The position numbers were made by a program, and so were the translations under genes. The notes below the pieces were generated by a model. It made no database searches and had not been told where the DNA came from. It saw only the letters and a program-made list of their open reading frames with translations. From an uncultured Oscillospiraceae bacterium (lineage in GTDB: Bacteria; Bacillota; Clostridia; Oscillospirales; Oscillospiraceae), in contig CAJTOM010000004.1 of the NCBI GenBank assembly GCA_910577915.1, forward strand, positions 1 through 61,848: 61,848 bases of DNA. The letters run 5' to 3'. Of the stretch, positions 7,602 through 16,066 are shown piece after piece. Positions within the stretch are counted from its first letter, which is position 1; each line of letters opens with the position of its first letter.

Positions 7602-9794
7602 CTACAGCGCCGGCTTCAGCAGCCGGAACACCCAGCGCTTCCACCAGGGCAGCGCCCCGTCCACCCGCGTCCTAACCGCCTCCAGCAGGCTCCAGGCCTC
7701 CTCCCGCTCCTCCGGCGTCAGGGTGTGCTGGCTGAACCTGGCCTTTCGGGCCAGCTCCTCCAGGGCGGGGTCCATCTCCCCGCCCCAGGCCGTCAGCCGC
7801 CGGCAGCGGCGGTAAGCGTCGATGGCGGATCGGTTGGTATCCGCCGCCTCCCGCCGCCGCTTCCGGCCCAGCAGGGCCAGCCGGTACGCCCCCCACAGCC
7901 CCGCCGCAGCCAAAACCGCCCCCAGTCCCCGGCGCGGCCAGGTCAAATCCAGCGGGGGCCCCTCCGGTGCGCCGGAGGACGTCTCTTCGGGAACCTCCGG
8001 CTCCTCCTGGTCCTGACCGGGGGACGGCTCCTCGGCCGCCTCCGGCTGATCGGGCCTCTCCGGCTCCTCGGGGACGTCGGGGGTAAACTCCTCCCGCTCA
8101 ATCCCGCCCTCCGCCTGGTAGCCCGGCGTCATCTCCACCGGGTACCAGCCGTAGCCGCTGAGGTAGATCTCCACCCAGGCGTGGGCGTTGCTGTCCCGGA
8201 CCACCACGGGCCCGGTCCCCTCCATCTCGCAGGCGTAGCCGCTGACGTACCGGGCGGGTATCCCCTGCATCCGCAGCAGCAGGGCCCCGGCGGTGGCGAA
8301 GTGCATGCAGTACCCCCGGCCCTCCGCCAGGAAGTGCTCCACGAAGTCCTCCCCCTCCTCCATGGCGGGAGCGGTGAGGCTGTAGTCCGCGTGGAGGGCC
8401 AGCACCGCCGCCGTCCGCGCCGCGGCGGCCATATTCTCCCGGAACTGCTCCGGCACAGCCGGGTCCAGGGAGACCGTCAGCCGCCCCACCTCCTCCAGCA
8501 GGGGCGTCAGGGCCCGGCCGGCATCCCGGGGCACGTCCAGGTAGTTCTCCCGGACAAAGACCTCGTAGCCGGCCTCCAGCTGGGCAAAATCCCACTCCAG
8601 CGCCTGAAACCCCTCCGCCGGCCCGCCGGGGCGGTAGGTGATCTCATACTCCCTGCCCAGCCGCATGAGGCCGCCGCTGTCGTCCCCCCGGCGCAGGGTA
8701 TCCGGCATGGCTGCCAGCCGGTAGGGGTAAAATCCCATGGACCCCCTCTCCATGTGGCGGATGGTCATGGTGTGCCGCTCCCCGGTTCCGGTGAGGGCGG
8801 GGAAGTGGGCCCCGCCGTAGTCGGCGCCGCTGGTGGGGAGCGCCTCCCAGCTGTGGCCGGTGTAGCGCCCCGCCCCGCCGCCCCGGAGGTAGACCATCCC
8901 CCGCTGGTCCTCGTCGTCGGTCTCCACCGCCAGCACGCTCCGGCCCGTGTAGCGCCGGGGCCCGGCGGCCAGCAGGTCCACCGTCTCCCCGTTGAGCTGC
9001 TCGACGGAGATGACCGGCCCCGCTCCCGTCCCGCCGCCCTCGAAGCCCAGGCTGTCCAGCCAGGCCTGGGGCATCCACTCCTCCGCCCCCCAGGACCACA
9101 GCCGGTCCAAGCCCTCCGAGAAGAAGGCGAACATGTTGTTCCGGGCGTCGGTGGCCCACTGGGGCCGCTGGTAGCCCTCCTGGGGCATTGCCAGGGTCAG
9201 CAGGCCCAAAAAGGCGGCCATGGCCGCCGTGCTCCAGAAGACCCCCGTGCCCAGCCTCTCCCGGTCCCGGCGGCCGTAGAGGGCGGTGAGCAGCATGCTC
9301 CCCCACCCGGAGGCCCCGGCCAGCAGGGCCGGCCAGGCGGGCAGCACCCCCGCCAGGATGGCGGGCGTCACCGGCACGATGACCAGCAGGGCTGCCAGGT
9401 ACCACGCCCTGGCCCACACCACCACCCAGCCCAGCACCAGCCCCAGCGCCCCAGTCAGCAGCGCCAGGGTCCAGGTGTCCGGCAGCACGCGCGCGGATGC
9501 CTCCCACTGGGCCGCCAGCGCCTCCGGGAGCGAGAAGGCCCCGTCCCAGGGCCGGCAGGCCAGCACGGCGATGAGCCCCAGCAGTCCCAGAGCTGCCCAT
9601 CCGCCCCGGCGGCTGGACCACAGCGCCGCCCCGGCCGCGGCCGCCGGCACGCACACCGCCAGCAGCCGCCACAGGTCGTCCAGCCCATAAAAATAAGCGG
9701 AAAAATACCCCCAGAGGCCCCCCACCAGCAGGAGAAACACCGTCAGGCCGTCCCCCGCCGCCAGCAGCAGGGCGGCCCGTCTCTCACGGTTCAC
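7602..9794 (-). CDS. membrane transglutaminase-like protein
   Basis: 730 aa. N-terminal block of about six membrane helices (residues 8-200), an extracytoplasmic region, a transglutaminase-like domain (about 450-560), an acidic Pro/Glu-rich linker, one more helix and a cytosolic tail. Cys496 (in G-Y-C-M-H-F-A) and the later H in N-A-H-A-W-V-E are the expected catalytic Cys and His. The third position reads Y-P-V-E-M-T-P-G, Glu where family members usually have Asp. GTG 9794 is preferred because GGAGAGGAGG precedes it and it overlaps the upstream stop. It forms the moxR-DUF58-TGase trio, a common bacterial module of unknown role. Confidence 0.8.
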   Translation of the reverse strand: MNRERRAALLLAAGDGLTVFLLLVGGLWGYFSAYFYGLDDLWRLLAVCVPAAAAGAALWSSRRGGWAALGLLGLIAVLACRPWDGAFSLPEALAAQWEASARVLPDTWTLALLTGALGLVLGWVVVWARAWYLAALLVIVPVTPAILAGVLPAWPALLAGASGWGSMLLTALYGRRDRERLGTGVFWSTAAMAAFLGLLTLAMPQEGYQRPQWATDARNNMFAFFSEGLDRLWSWGAEEWMPQAWLDSLGFEGGGTGAGPVISVEQLNGETVDLLAAGPRRYTGRSVLAVETDDEDQRGMVYLRGGGAGRYTGHSWEALPTSGADYGGAHFPALTGTGERHTMTIRHMERGSMGFYPYRLAAMPDTLRRGDDSGGLMRLGREYEITYRPGGPAEGFQALEWDFAQLEAGYEVFVRENYLDVPRDAGRALTPLLEEVGRLTVSLDPAVPEQFRENMAAAARTAAVLALHADYSLTAPAMEEGEDFVEHFLAEGRGYCMHFATAGALLLRMQGIPARYVSGYACEMEGTGPVVVRDSNAHAWVEIYLSGYGWYPVEMTPGYQAEGGIEREEFTPDVPEEPERPDQPEAAEEPSPGQDQEEPEVPEETSSGAPEGPPLDLTWPRRGLGAVLAAAGLWGAYRLALLGRKRRREAADTNRSAIDAYRRCRRLTAWGGEMDPALEELARKARFSQHTLTPEEREEAWSLLEAVRTRVDGALPWWKRWVFRLLKPAL

Positions 9795-10782
9795 GGCGCG
9801 CCTCCTCTCCGGTGACATGGATGTGGTGGATGGCCGTGTCCCGGTCCACCGCCAGGGGCTGGTCCAGCACCGAGCGTCCCTGATCGGGGACGGGGTCGAA
9901 CAGGATGGCCCGCAGGCAGGCCATCCACTCCCGCTCGCAGGAGACGGTCTGCCGCCGCACCGCACCGGTAGCGGGGTGGGCCCAGCGGACCTCGTGGGGC
10001 CGCTCCCGCTCCAGCAGGGCGGCGCTCAGGCCCGCCAGCCGGTCCAGGGTCCGGTCCATCCGGCTCCGGGGGCCGAAGTGGTCGAAGGTCAGCACCGGCA
10101 CAGGCCGCCGGTCCTCCAGCAGCTCACGGGTCACCAGCTCGTCCCGCTTGGCGCTCATCTTCCAGTGGACCGTCCGCAGGCTGTCCCCCTCCCGGAAGGG
10201 CCGCAGGTCGTAGTCCTCTCCGGAGGCGGACCTTCCCCTGGGCGCCGGCACGGGCCGCCCCGTGCCCTCCGGCAGATCCAGGCGGCCGGGGGCCACCGGA
10301 AGGGGCTGCACCAGCAGCTCCCCCGGCTCCGGCGGCTTCACCGGCAGCGTGAACAGCCCCAGGCAGTCGCACACCCGCAGCCGCTCCACCCGGCACTCCA
10401 CAAGGCCGCAGTGCTCCGTATCCACGCCCCAGCCCCGCCCGGCCCCGGGGATGGCGTGGCTCATGGCCAGCCGGCGGCGGACGCTCCGCCCGGCGGTCCG
10501 GTCCGTGAGGCACAGCCGGCCCGCCCACCGGGCCAGGGGCAGCCGGGACCGGCTGACGACCCGCAGTTTCCAGGCGGCGGCCTGGCCCCGCCGGATCCGG
10601 CCGGCGGGAGCGGACAGCTCCGCCCGCGCCCCCAGCATGGCCGGCAGGCTCACCGCCAGCCCCAGTGCCGGCAGGCTCAAAACAGCGAAAAAGAGAAAGT
10701 GAAACAGGTAGCCCACGTCCAGCAGCTGGCCCATGAGGGTGCACAGCAGCAGCAGGGCGTACAGCGCGCGGCGGCCCCACAT
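9784..10782 (-). CDS. DUF58 domain protein
   Basis: 332 aa. Two N-terminal membrane helices (about 6-45), then an extended region and the DUF58 core, in which R-P-F-R-E-G-D-S-L-R-T-V-H-W-K (about residues 195-210) is the hallmark motif. DUF58 proteins are vWA-like partners of MoxR ATPases. ATG 10782 begins four bases after the moxR stop. Its end overlaps the transglutaminase GTG. The three genes are thus one translationally coupled operon. Confidence 0.8.
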   Translation of the reverse strand: MWGRRALYALLLLCTLMGQLLDVGYLFHFLFFAVLSLPALGLAVSLPAMLGARAELSAPAGRIRRGQAAAWKLRVVSRSRLPLARWAGRLCLTDRTAGRSVRRRLAMSHAIPGAGRGWGVDTEHCGLVECRVERLRVCDCLGLFTLPVKPPEPGELLVQPLPVAPGRLDLPEGTGRPVPAPRGRSASGEDYDLRPFREGDSLRTVHWKMSAKRDELVTRELLEDRRPVPVLTFDHFGPRSRMDRTLDRLAGLSAALLERERPHEVRWAHPATGAVRRQTVSCEREWMACLRAILFDPVPDQGRSVLDQPLAVDRDTAIHHIHVTGEEARREP

Positions 10783-10786
10783 GGCC

Positions 10787-11722
10787 CTAGCGGATGCGGG
10801 GCTGCTCCACAGCGTGGAGCACCGCCCCGGCGATCTCCTGGGCGTCGGCGGTCCCCTCCGTGCCGGGGCGGAGCACCAGCCTGTGGGCGACAGCCTCCCG
10901 CCAGATGCACTGCACGTCCTCGGGCACCACGAAATCCCGGCCCCGGAGGAAGGCCGCCGCCCGGGCCGCCGCCGTGACGGCCAGGGTGGCCCGGGGGCTG
11001 GCCCCCTGTAGGAGCTGGGGGTGCCGCCGGGTAGCATTAACCAGGCGGACGATGTACTCCAGCAGCTCGTCGGACACGTGGACCCGGTCCACCGCGCAGC
11101 GCAGCTGCTCCAGCCCCTGGCGGTCCAGCACCTGCCCGGTGCCCCCCATGCCCGCGCCGTACTGGCGGCGGCGCAGCAGCTCCAGCTCCTCCGCCGGCGA
11201 GGGGTAGCCGATGCTCAGGCGCAGCAGGAAGCGGTCCAGCTGGCTGTCCGGCAGCCGCTGGGTGCCGGAGGCCCCCACCGGGTTCTGGGTGGCGATGACC
11301 ACAAAGGGCTGGGGCACCGGCCGGCTCACGCCGTCCACCGTCACCTGCCCCTCCTCCATGGCCTCCAGCAGGGCGGACTGGGTCCGGCTGGTGGCCCGGT
11401 TGAGCTCGTCGGCCAGGAAGAGATTGCACATCACCGCCCCCGGCTGGTACTCCATCTGCCCGGTGGCCTTGTTGTACAGGGAGAAGCCGGTGATGTCCGA
11501 GGGCATCACGTCCGGCGTGAACTGCATCCGGGAGAACTCCAGGTGCAGCGCCTTGCCGAAGGCCAGAGCCATGGTGGTCTTCCCCACGCCGGGGATGTCC
11601 TCCAGGAGAATATGGCCCCTGGCCAGAATGGCCGCCAGGACCTTCATCAGAATGCTGTCCTTGCCCACAATGCTTTTCTTGACCTCGCCGACCACATCGG
11701 CGGCCAGATTCCGCTCGTTCAT
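10787..11722 (-). CDS. MoxR-family AAA+ ATPase
   Basis: 311 aa, normal length. Walker A GVGKTT (residues 45-50), Walker B L-F-L-A-D-E-L-N (about 110), sensor A-T-Q-N-P and a C-terminal lid domain. MoxR ATPases act as chaperones for vWA/DUF58 partners, and the DUF58 gene follows directly. ATG has AAAGGACGGAAC-type purines upstream. First gene of the operon; no sharp promoter is evident in the 490-bp upstream gap. Confidence 0.88.
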   Translation of the reverse strand: MNERNLAADVVGEVKKSIVGKDSILMKVLAAILARGHILLEDIPGVGKTTMALAFGKALHLEFSRMQFTPDVMPSDITGFSLYNKATGQMEYQPGAVMCNLFLADELNRATSRTQSALLEAMEEGQVTVDGVSRPVPQPFVVIATQNPVGASGTQRLPDSQLDRFLLRLSIGYPSPAEELELLRRRQYGAGMGGTGQVLDRQGLEQLRCAVDRVHVSDELLEYIVRLVNATRRHPQLLQGASPRATLAVTAAARAAAFLRGRDFVVPEDVQCIWREAVAHRLVLRPGTEGTADAQEIAGAVLHAVEQPRIR

Positions 11723-12214
11723 GGTTCCGTCCTTTCTTCCGGCTGCCCCCGGAGGCCCCGTGCGGGGCCTGTATCACGCGCGGCGCTGTGCGTTCGATAG
11801 CCGTATCCTACCACACGCGCCGGTAAAAATCAATCAAACCCGCCTGTTTTCGGCCGCCGTCCCGATAAACAGAGTGCCCCCGCCGCCGGTAAAGCGGTGG
11901 GGGCGTGTGTTCGCGGTTTGAGCGGGCCGCCGCGGTGCCTGCCGGCGGAGGAAGCCGCCCCCGGCGCGGACAGGCGCGGGCCCGTCCGACTCCGGCTAGT
12001 ACGCCGGACAAGGTCCGTCCCCGCCCCGTCGGGCGGCGGTCCCGCCGCCGGCAGTTCCCGGCGGCAGCCCGCTCCGGGACCGATTATGGCGGTCCCGCCG
12101 AAATTGTCTCCCGCGCAGGGGAGCTAACTTCTGATATGCATCATACCACAATCGGGGCCGTTGGGCAATAGGAAATTTTCGTTAGACTTACCGGATTATA
12201 CGCCGTGGCGGCCC
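11723..12214. other. GC-rich intergenic region, nothing certain
   Basis: About 490 bp between divergently oriented material (moxR start and recombinase end). It contains a hairpin at 11877-11905 (CCCCCGCCGC and a near inverse) without a T run, and several short GC palindromes. I see no convincing gene. Confidence 0.5.
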
Positions 12215-12829
12215 TCAGGTCCGCGCCCGGACCTCGCCCCACTCCAGCGCCCGCCGGGTAAAGGTCTTCCGGGAGACGCCCAGCCGCCGCCCCGCCTCCG
12301 CGGCGGTGACGGCCCCGCGCCGCCAGTCCTCCGCCAGCTCCTCAAACCCCTCCGGCATGGGGATGCGCTTCGGGCCGAAGCGCACGCCCCGCTCCTTTGC
12401 CGCCGCGATCCCCTCCGCCTGCCGCTGGCGGAGGAATTCCCGCTCCGTCTGGGCCACATAGCTCAGCAGCTGCAGCACGATGTCCGCCACCAGCATCCCG
12501 GTCAGGTCCCGGCCCTCCCGGGTATCCAGCAGCGGCATGTCCAGTACCACGATGGCCGCCCGGCATGTTTTGGTGATATAGGCCCACTGCTCCAGAATTT
12601 CCTCGTAGTTCCTGCCCAGCCGGTCGATGCTCTTGATGGCCAGCACATCCCCGGGGCGGAATGCCCGCACCAGCTGCTGATATAGTGGCCGGTCAAAATT
12701 TTTCCCCGACTGCTTTTCTACCACGATGTGCTCTGCCGTCACGCCGAACTCCGTCAGCGCGGTCAGCTGCCGGTCCTCTTTTTGGCCGCGTGTGGAGACG
12801 CGGGCATAGCCGTATAGGATGCCTGACAT
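12215..12829 (-). CDS. serine recombinase (resolvase/invertase)
   Basis: 204 aa, the size of small resolvases and DNA invertases. Y-A-R-V-S-T-x-G-Q at residues 8-16 places the catalytic Ser at 12. R-P-x-Y and I-x-x-x-D-R-L-G-R-N follow, then the long E helix (REFLRQRQAEGIAAAKERGV) and a C-terminal HTH with R-R-L-G-V-S-R-K-T-F. It belongs to the Hin/Tn3-resolvase superfamily. It lies about 150 bp from the first of two 28-bp palindromes flanking a sigma-D promoter, and next to a recombinase-like protein lacking the catalytic half. A TATAAT-like -10 (no good -35) lies upstream. Confidence 0.9.
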   Translation of the reverse strand: MSGILYGYARVSTRGQKEDRQLTALTEFGVTAEHIVVEKQSGKNFDRPLYQQLVRAFRPGDVLAIKSIDRLGRNYEEILEQWAYITKTCRAAIVVLDMPLLDTREGRDLTGMLVADIVLQLLSYVAQTEREFLRQRQAEGIAAAKERGVRFGPKRIPMPEGFEELAEDWRRGAVTAAEAGRRLGVSRKTFTRRALEWGEVRART

Positions 12830-12981
12830 TCCATGTTCCTCTCTCTCTGATTTTTTCTGGAATATCCGTATTATAGCGGCAAATCTGCGGCAGCGGGGAG
12901 AATTCTCTCTCCATACACATGATCAAAAACGCTCGAAGCACTCTGTTTTCGGGCGCTTTTGCGTTCTTGAAACGGTAAAAG

Positions 12982-13009
12982 GCGGCCAGATTGTATACAA
13001 TCTGGCCGC
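12982..13009. repeat. 28-bp perfect palindrome, candidate recombinase site 1
   Basis: GCGGCCAGATTGTA followed by its exact inverse; central dinucleotide AT. 28 bp with a central AT is the format of Tn3/gamma-delta res crossover subsites. AAAAG and CTTTT flank it, so a terminator role is also conceivable. The second site at 13119-13146 matches it at 24 of 28 positions. Confidence 0.7.
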
Positions 13010-13066
13010 TTTTGGGGGAGGGCGCAATTGGCCAAAAAAGGACACGAAATTTTTCTGATAAGGGGC

Positions 13067-13093
13067 TAAACTTTTCAGAAGCGAGGCCGATAC
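13067..13093 (+). promoter_or_regulatory. sigma-D (FliA-type) flagellar promoter
   Basis: TAAA (13067-13070), 15 bp, GCCGATAC (13086-13093). This is almost the exact SigD/sigma-28 consensus (TAAA-N15-GCCGATAA). It points at the recombinase-like gene, csrA and fliC, and lies between two 28-bp palindromes. No other sigma-D site was found immediately upstream of fliC, so this may drive the whole flagellin transcript. Confidence 0.8.
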
Positions 13094-13118
13094 ATTAGGT
13101 GAACGGAGCAAAACGTCG

Positions 13119-13146
13119 GCGGTCAGATTGTATAGAACCTGACCGC
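13119..13146. repeat. 28-bp imperfect palindrome, candidate recombinase site 2
   Basis: GCGGTCAGATTGTA then TAGAACCTGACCGC. 24/28 identity with the palindrome at 12982-13009, same length and same central AT. Centre-to-centre distance 137 bp. It lies downstream of the sigma-D promoter, within the expected 5' untranslated region of the next gene. Confidence 0.7.
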
Positions 13147-13167
13147 CCTGTCAGAAGGGAGGCGGCT

Positions 13168-13575
13168 ATGGATCGATCTGTCCGCGCGTTGGCGGAACCG
13201 CCCGACAGGGCCCGGCTTCAGGAGAAGCTGCGCGCGCTGGCGCTGGAAATTTCCGCCGACCTGTCCGCTCTGGGCGCCGCCGAGAGCAAGGAGCTGCTGA
13301 GCGATTTCGTCTCGGACCTGTTTCTGGCCACCGCAGAGCAGAAACGCCGGGAGGAGCACCGCCAGCGGCAGGCCGAGGGCATTGCGGAGGCAAAGGCCCG
13401 GGGCGTGCGCTTCGGGCGGCCCGCGCCGGTTCTGCCGGACAACTTCGACCAGGTCTACCAGCAGTGGCAGGAGGGCGCGCTCTCTGTACGGAAGGCCGCC
13501 GGAGCCTGCGGGATGACGGAGTCCTCCTTTTACTACGCGGCCACCCGCAAGGCCCGCTCCGCCCAAGCCACATGA
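13168..13575 (+). CDS. recombinase-like protein without catalytic domain
   Basis: 135 aa. Residues about 58-130 closely resemble the E-helix and HTH part of the neighbouring serine recombinase: R-Q-R-Q-A-E-G-I-A-E-A-K-A-R-G-V-R-F-G versus R-Q-R-Q-A-E-G-I-A-A-A-K-E-R-G-V-R-F-G, followed by a similar HTH. The N-terminal 55 residues are helical and show no Y-x-R-V-S motif, so it cannot cut DNA. It could be a DNA-binding regulator or a recombination accessory or inhibitor acting on the 28-bp sites. GGGAGGCGG precedes the ATG. It is the first gene after the sigma-D promoter. The short, intact frame argues against a decaying pseudogene. Confidence 0.65.
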   Translation: MDRSVRALAEPPDRARLQEKLRALALEISADLSALGAAESKELLSDFVSDLFLATAEQKRREEHRQRQAEGIAEAKARGVRFGRPAPVLPDNFDQVYQQWQEGALSVRKAAGACGMTESSFYYAATRKARSAQAT

Positions 13576-13628
13576 CAGGGGCCGGACCGTCAGGAGGACG
13601 GTTTCCGAGGAGATTAAGGAGACGCTGT

Positions 13629-13964
13629 ATGCTGTGTATTTCCATGCGGGCCGGCGATTACTTCACCGTCGGCCAGACTACGGTGGTCCAGTTTGACCGC
13701 CTCACCGGCGACCGGGTGCACCTGACCATCAACGCCCCCCGAGAGGTGCCCATCCTCCGGGGCGACGTGCTGGAGCGCGGCGGCGGGCAGCGGCCCGGCT
13801 GCGTGCTGGACACCTCCCCCAGGGCGGTGAAGCAGCTGCCCTGGAGCCACGCCAAAAAGCAGGCCCTGGCTGAGCTGCGCCAGACCCTGGCGCAGATGGA
13901 CGACAGCCCGGAGGTGCAAAAGCTGCGGGAGAAGCTGAACTGCATCTTTCCCGCGCCTGTGTAA
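13629..13964 (+). CDS. csrA: CsrA-like carbon storage regulator with C-terminal extension
   Basis: 111 aa against a usual 60-75. Residues 1-50 align without gaps to E. coli CsrA: M-L-x-I at the start, G9, G15, G27, then I-N-A-P-R-E-V-P-I-L-R (34-44), with the RNA-contacting Arg44 retained. The remaining 60 residues are a basic then helical extension (A-L-A-E-L-R-Q-T-L-A-Q-M). CsrA in Gram-positives represses flagellin translation and is antagonised by FliW; no fliW is in the window. It lies 166 bp before fliC. Start chosen by AAGGAGA seven bases upstream. Confidence 0.85.
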   Translation: MLCISMRAGDYFTVGQTTVVQFDRLTGDRVHLTINAPREVPILRGDVLERGGGQRPGCVLDTSPRAVKQLPWSHAKKQALAELRQTLAQMDDSPEVQKLREKLNCIFPAPV

Positions 13965-14085
13965 ATCCCCTCTGATTTCAGCCGGTTTTCGCGAGCCGGG
14001 TGGAATATTCAATCGCGCCGCATGTCCGGATGCCAAAGGCCACGGCGCTCCGGGCGGCGCATCAACGACCTGTGCTTCGGTAAAA

Positions 14086-14121
14086 GGATGCTCCGGGGCA
14101 CATTAATAGGACTTGAAAGGA
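14086..14121 (+). promoter_or_regulatory. possible CsrA-binding GGA motifs in the fliC leader
   Basis: GGA triplets at 14086-14088, 14109-14111 and 14119-14121 precede the fliC ATG at 14131; the last is the ribosome binding site (AAAGGAG). This resembles the B. subtilis hag leader, where CsrA covers the Shine-Dalgarno. Inferred from pattern and from csrA being next door. Confidence 0.45.
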
Positions 14122-14130
14122 GTTCAAACA

Positions 14131-15900
14131 ATGCGTATTCAGCACAATATCATGGCGATGAACGCCTACCGGAACTACAACCTCAACACCAGCGCCCTCT
14201 CCAAGAACCTGGAGAAGCTGAGTTCCGGCTACAAGATCAACCGCGCCGGCGACGACGCCGCCGGTCTGGCCATTTCCGAGAAGATGCGCGCTCAGATCAC
14301 CGGCCTGAACGCCGCCCAGAAGAACGTCAAGGACGGCATTTCCCTGGTGAAGACCGCTGAGGGCGCCATGCAGGAGATCCAGGACATGCTCAACCGCATG
14401 GACTACCTGGCCACCCAGTCCGCCAACGGCACCTACGACAACGAGGTCGACCGCCTGAACCTGCAGAAGGAAGTTACCGCTCTGAAGGACGAAATCAACC
14501 GCATCGCCAAGAGCGCCAACTTCAACGGCATCCAGCTGCTGGACGGCTCCAAGGACGCCGCCTCTCTGGGCGCCGCCACCACCGAGCTCACCGGCGCTTC
14601 CACCTGGGCGATTGGCGCTACCGCCGCCAACCCCACCCAGGGCACCAACACGATCCTGCACAAGGACGGCAAGGAGGAGAAGGCCACCGTATTTGAGGTT
14701 GACCTGTCCGATGTGGCGTTTAACGCGACCTCTACCGCCGCCGCTGCCGCTACGGTCACCCTCACCGTCGGCGGCCAGGCCCTCACGGTCGGCGTTGCGG
14801 CCAGCGCGGGCATTTCCGGCGCGTCCATCGCCGCCGGTCTGAACGGCAAGACCGTTGCCCTGAATGGCGCGACCTATACCATCGCGGCCGAGGGGACGAA
14901 GCTGGTCTTTACCATGTCCGATGCCGATGCCGCCAAGCTCACCGCCGCCGCCAGCTTCACGGGCAGCTACAATGTGGAGATCGGCTGCAGCGACACAACG
15001 AACCGCGCCCAGGAAGGCGACAGCGTGTTCTCCTCCCACGCCATTCAGACCGGTAACCCCAAGACCAGCGCCACACTGGCCGACACGACGGCCACTCTGG
15101 CTACTGCGGACTTCGCGGATGGCGCGGGCGTTAAGATCGGCAATGAGACCTATGTCTTTGCGCTGACCCAGGAGACTGCGGATAAGTTTGCGAATTCCGC
15201 CGGCGTCAAGGTGGTCAACCTGGTTGACCTGGCAAACTCCGATGGTACCGGACTTGATACCGGCGTTACCAATGTGCTGGAGCAGGCCTGTGAGCGTCTG
15301 ACCCTTGCCGCCAAGGATAACGACATGTTCATTGTTGAGCATGACGGCGCTACCGACGGCAAGATGAACTTCCGCGAGAAGGTGGACTATTACGACAACG
15401 AGGACCACGTGGATCTCTCGAAGGCTGATGTCATTCAGGCGCAGTTCAGCAAGTTCACCGGTGTCACCATCAACGATCCCGCCAAGGCCGACGGGGCTCC
15501 CTCCGCTCTGACCCTCCAGATCGGCGATGACAGCAAGGACTACAACCAGCTGGCCGTCAACATCAAGTCCATGAAGACCGCCGCCATGGGCATTGACGGT
15601 GTGGACATTGGCACGCAGGCGGGCGCTCAGGCCGCTGTTGACGTGATCAAGAACGCCATCAACTACGTCTCCGGCGTGCGCGGCGATCTGGGCGCTGTCC
15701 AGAACCGTCTGGAGCACACCCAGAACAACCTGTCCGTGATGGCCGAGAACATCCAGGACGCCGAGTCCACCATCCGCGACACCGACGTGGCCGAGGAGAT
15801 GATGAGCTACGTCAAGAACAACATCCTGGTCCAGTCCGCCCAGGCCATGCTGGCCCAGGCCAACCAGGTGCCCCAGGGCGTCCTCCAGCTGCTGGGCTAA
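14131..15900 (+). CDS. fliC: flagellin
   Basis: 589 aa. Conserved D0/D1 N-terminal region (MRIQHNIMAMNAYRNYNLN onward, about 1-145) and C-terminal D1/D0 region (about 490-589) ending Q-A-N-Q-V-P-Q-G-V-L-Q-L-L-G. The central part (about 146-485) is Ala/Thr-rich and looks surface-exposed, a likely site of O-glycosylation. It is larger than the 275-400 residues of small Clostridia and Bacillus flagellins. AAAGGAG lies nine bases before ATG. It follows csrA and precedes a glycan island. Its last 51 bp are repeated about 215 bp downstream. Confidence 0.96.
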   Translation: MRIQHNIMAMNAYRNYNLNTSALSKNLEKLSSGYKINRAGDDAAGLAISEKMRAQITGLNAAQKNVKDGISLVKTAEGAMQEIQDMLNRMDYLATQSANGTYDNEVDRLNLQKEVTALKDEINRIAKSANFNGIQLLDGSKDAASLGAATTELTGASTWAIGATAANPTQGTNTILHKDGKEEKATVFEVDLSDVAFNATSTAAAAATVTLTVGGQALTVGVAASAGISGASIAAGLNGKTVALNGATYTIAAEGTKLVFTMSDADAAKLTAAASFTGSYNVEIGCSDTTNRAQEGDSVFSSHAIQTGNPKTSATLADTTATLATADFADGAGVKIGNETYVFALTQETADKFANSAGVKVVNLVDLANSDGTGLDTGVTNVLEQACERLTLAAKDNDMFIVEHDGATDGKMNFREKVDYYDNEDHVDLSKADVIQAQFSKFTGVTINDPAKADGAPSALTLQIGDDSKDYNQLAVNIKSMKTAAMGIDGVDIGTQAGAQAAVDVIKNAINYVSGVRGDLGAVQNRLEHTQNNLSVMAENIQDAESTIRDTDVAEEMMSYVKNNILVQSAQAMLAQANQVPQGVLQLLG

Positions 15901-16066
15901 TCGGCAGTTTGAGCGCGGCATAGCAGCTGCGTAGCCAGGGGCAGCATGGCGGGGTCCCCGCCGAAGCCCAGCGAAGCGGGTTCGGTGGGGGGAGGAGGGG
16001 CAAAGGAGCGGAGTGCCGTTTTCCGCGTCAGCGGGAAACAGAACGAAGCGGATTTCGCCCCGACGA
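15901..16066. other. spacer between fliC and its duplicated 3' end
   Basis: GC-rich, no gene seen and no terminator directly after fliC. The sequence separates two copies of the flagellin 3' terminus, so it probably arose by duplication and decay or by insertion. Confidence 0.4.

Noticed and set aside
11890..12160. Short open frames in the gap before the recombinase
   Set aside because: Arg/Pro/Gly-rich in all frames, without ribosome sites or hydrophobic pattern; GC artefacts.
12982..13009. First 28-bp palindrome as a plain terminator
   Set aside because: It has a short T4 tail, but no plus-strand gene ends before it and a close copy recurs at 13119, which favours a protein-binding role.
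13965..14130. A separate sigma-D promoter directly before fliC
   Set aside because: TAAA occurs at 14081, but no GCCGATAA-like box follows at 15 bp; only the promoter at 13067 fits.
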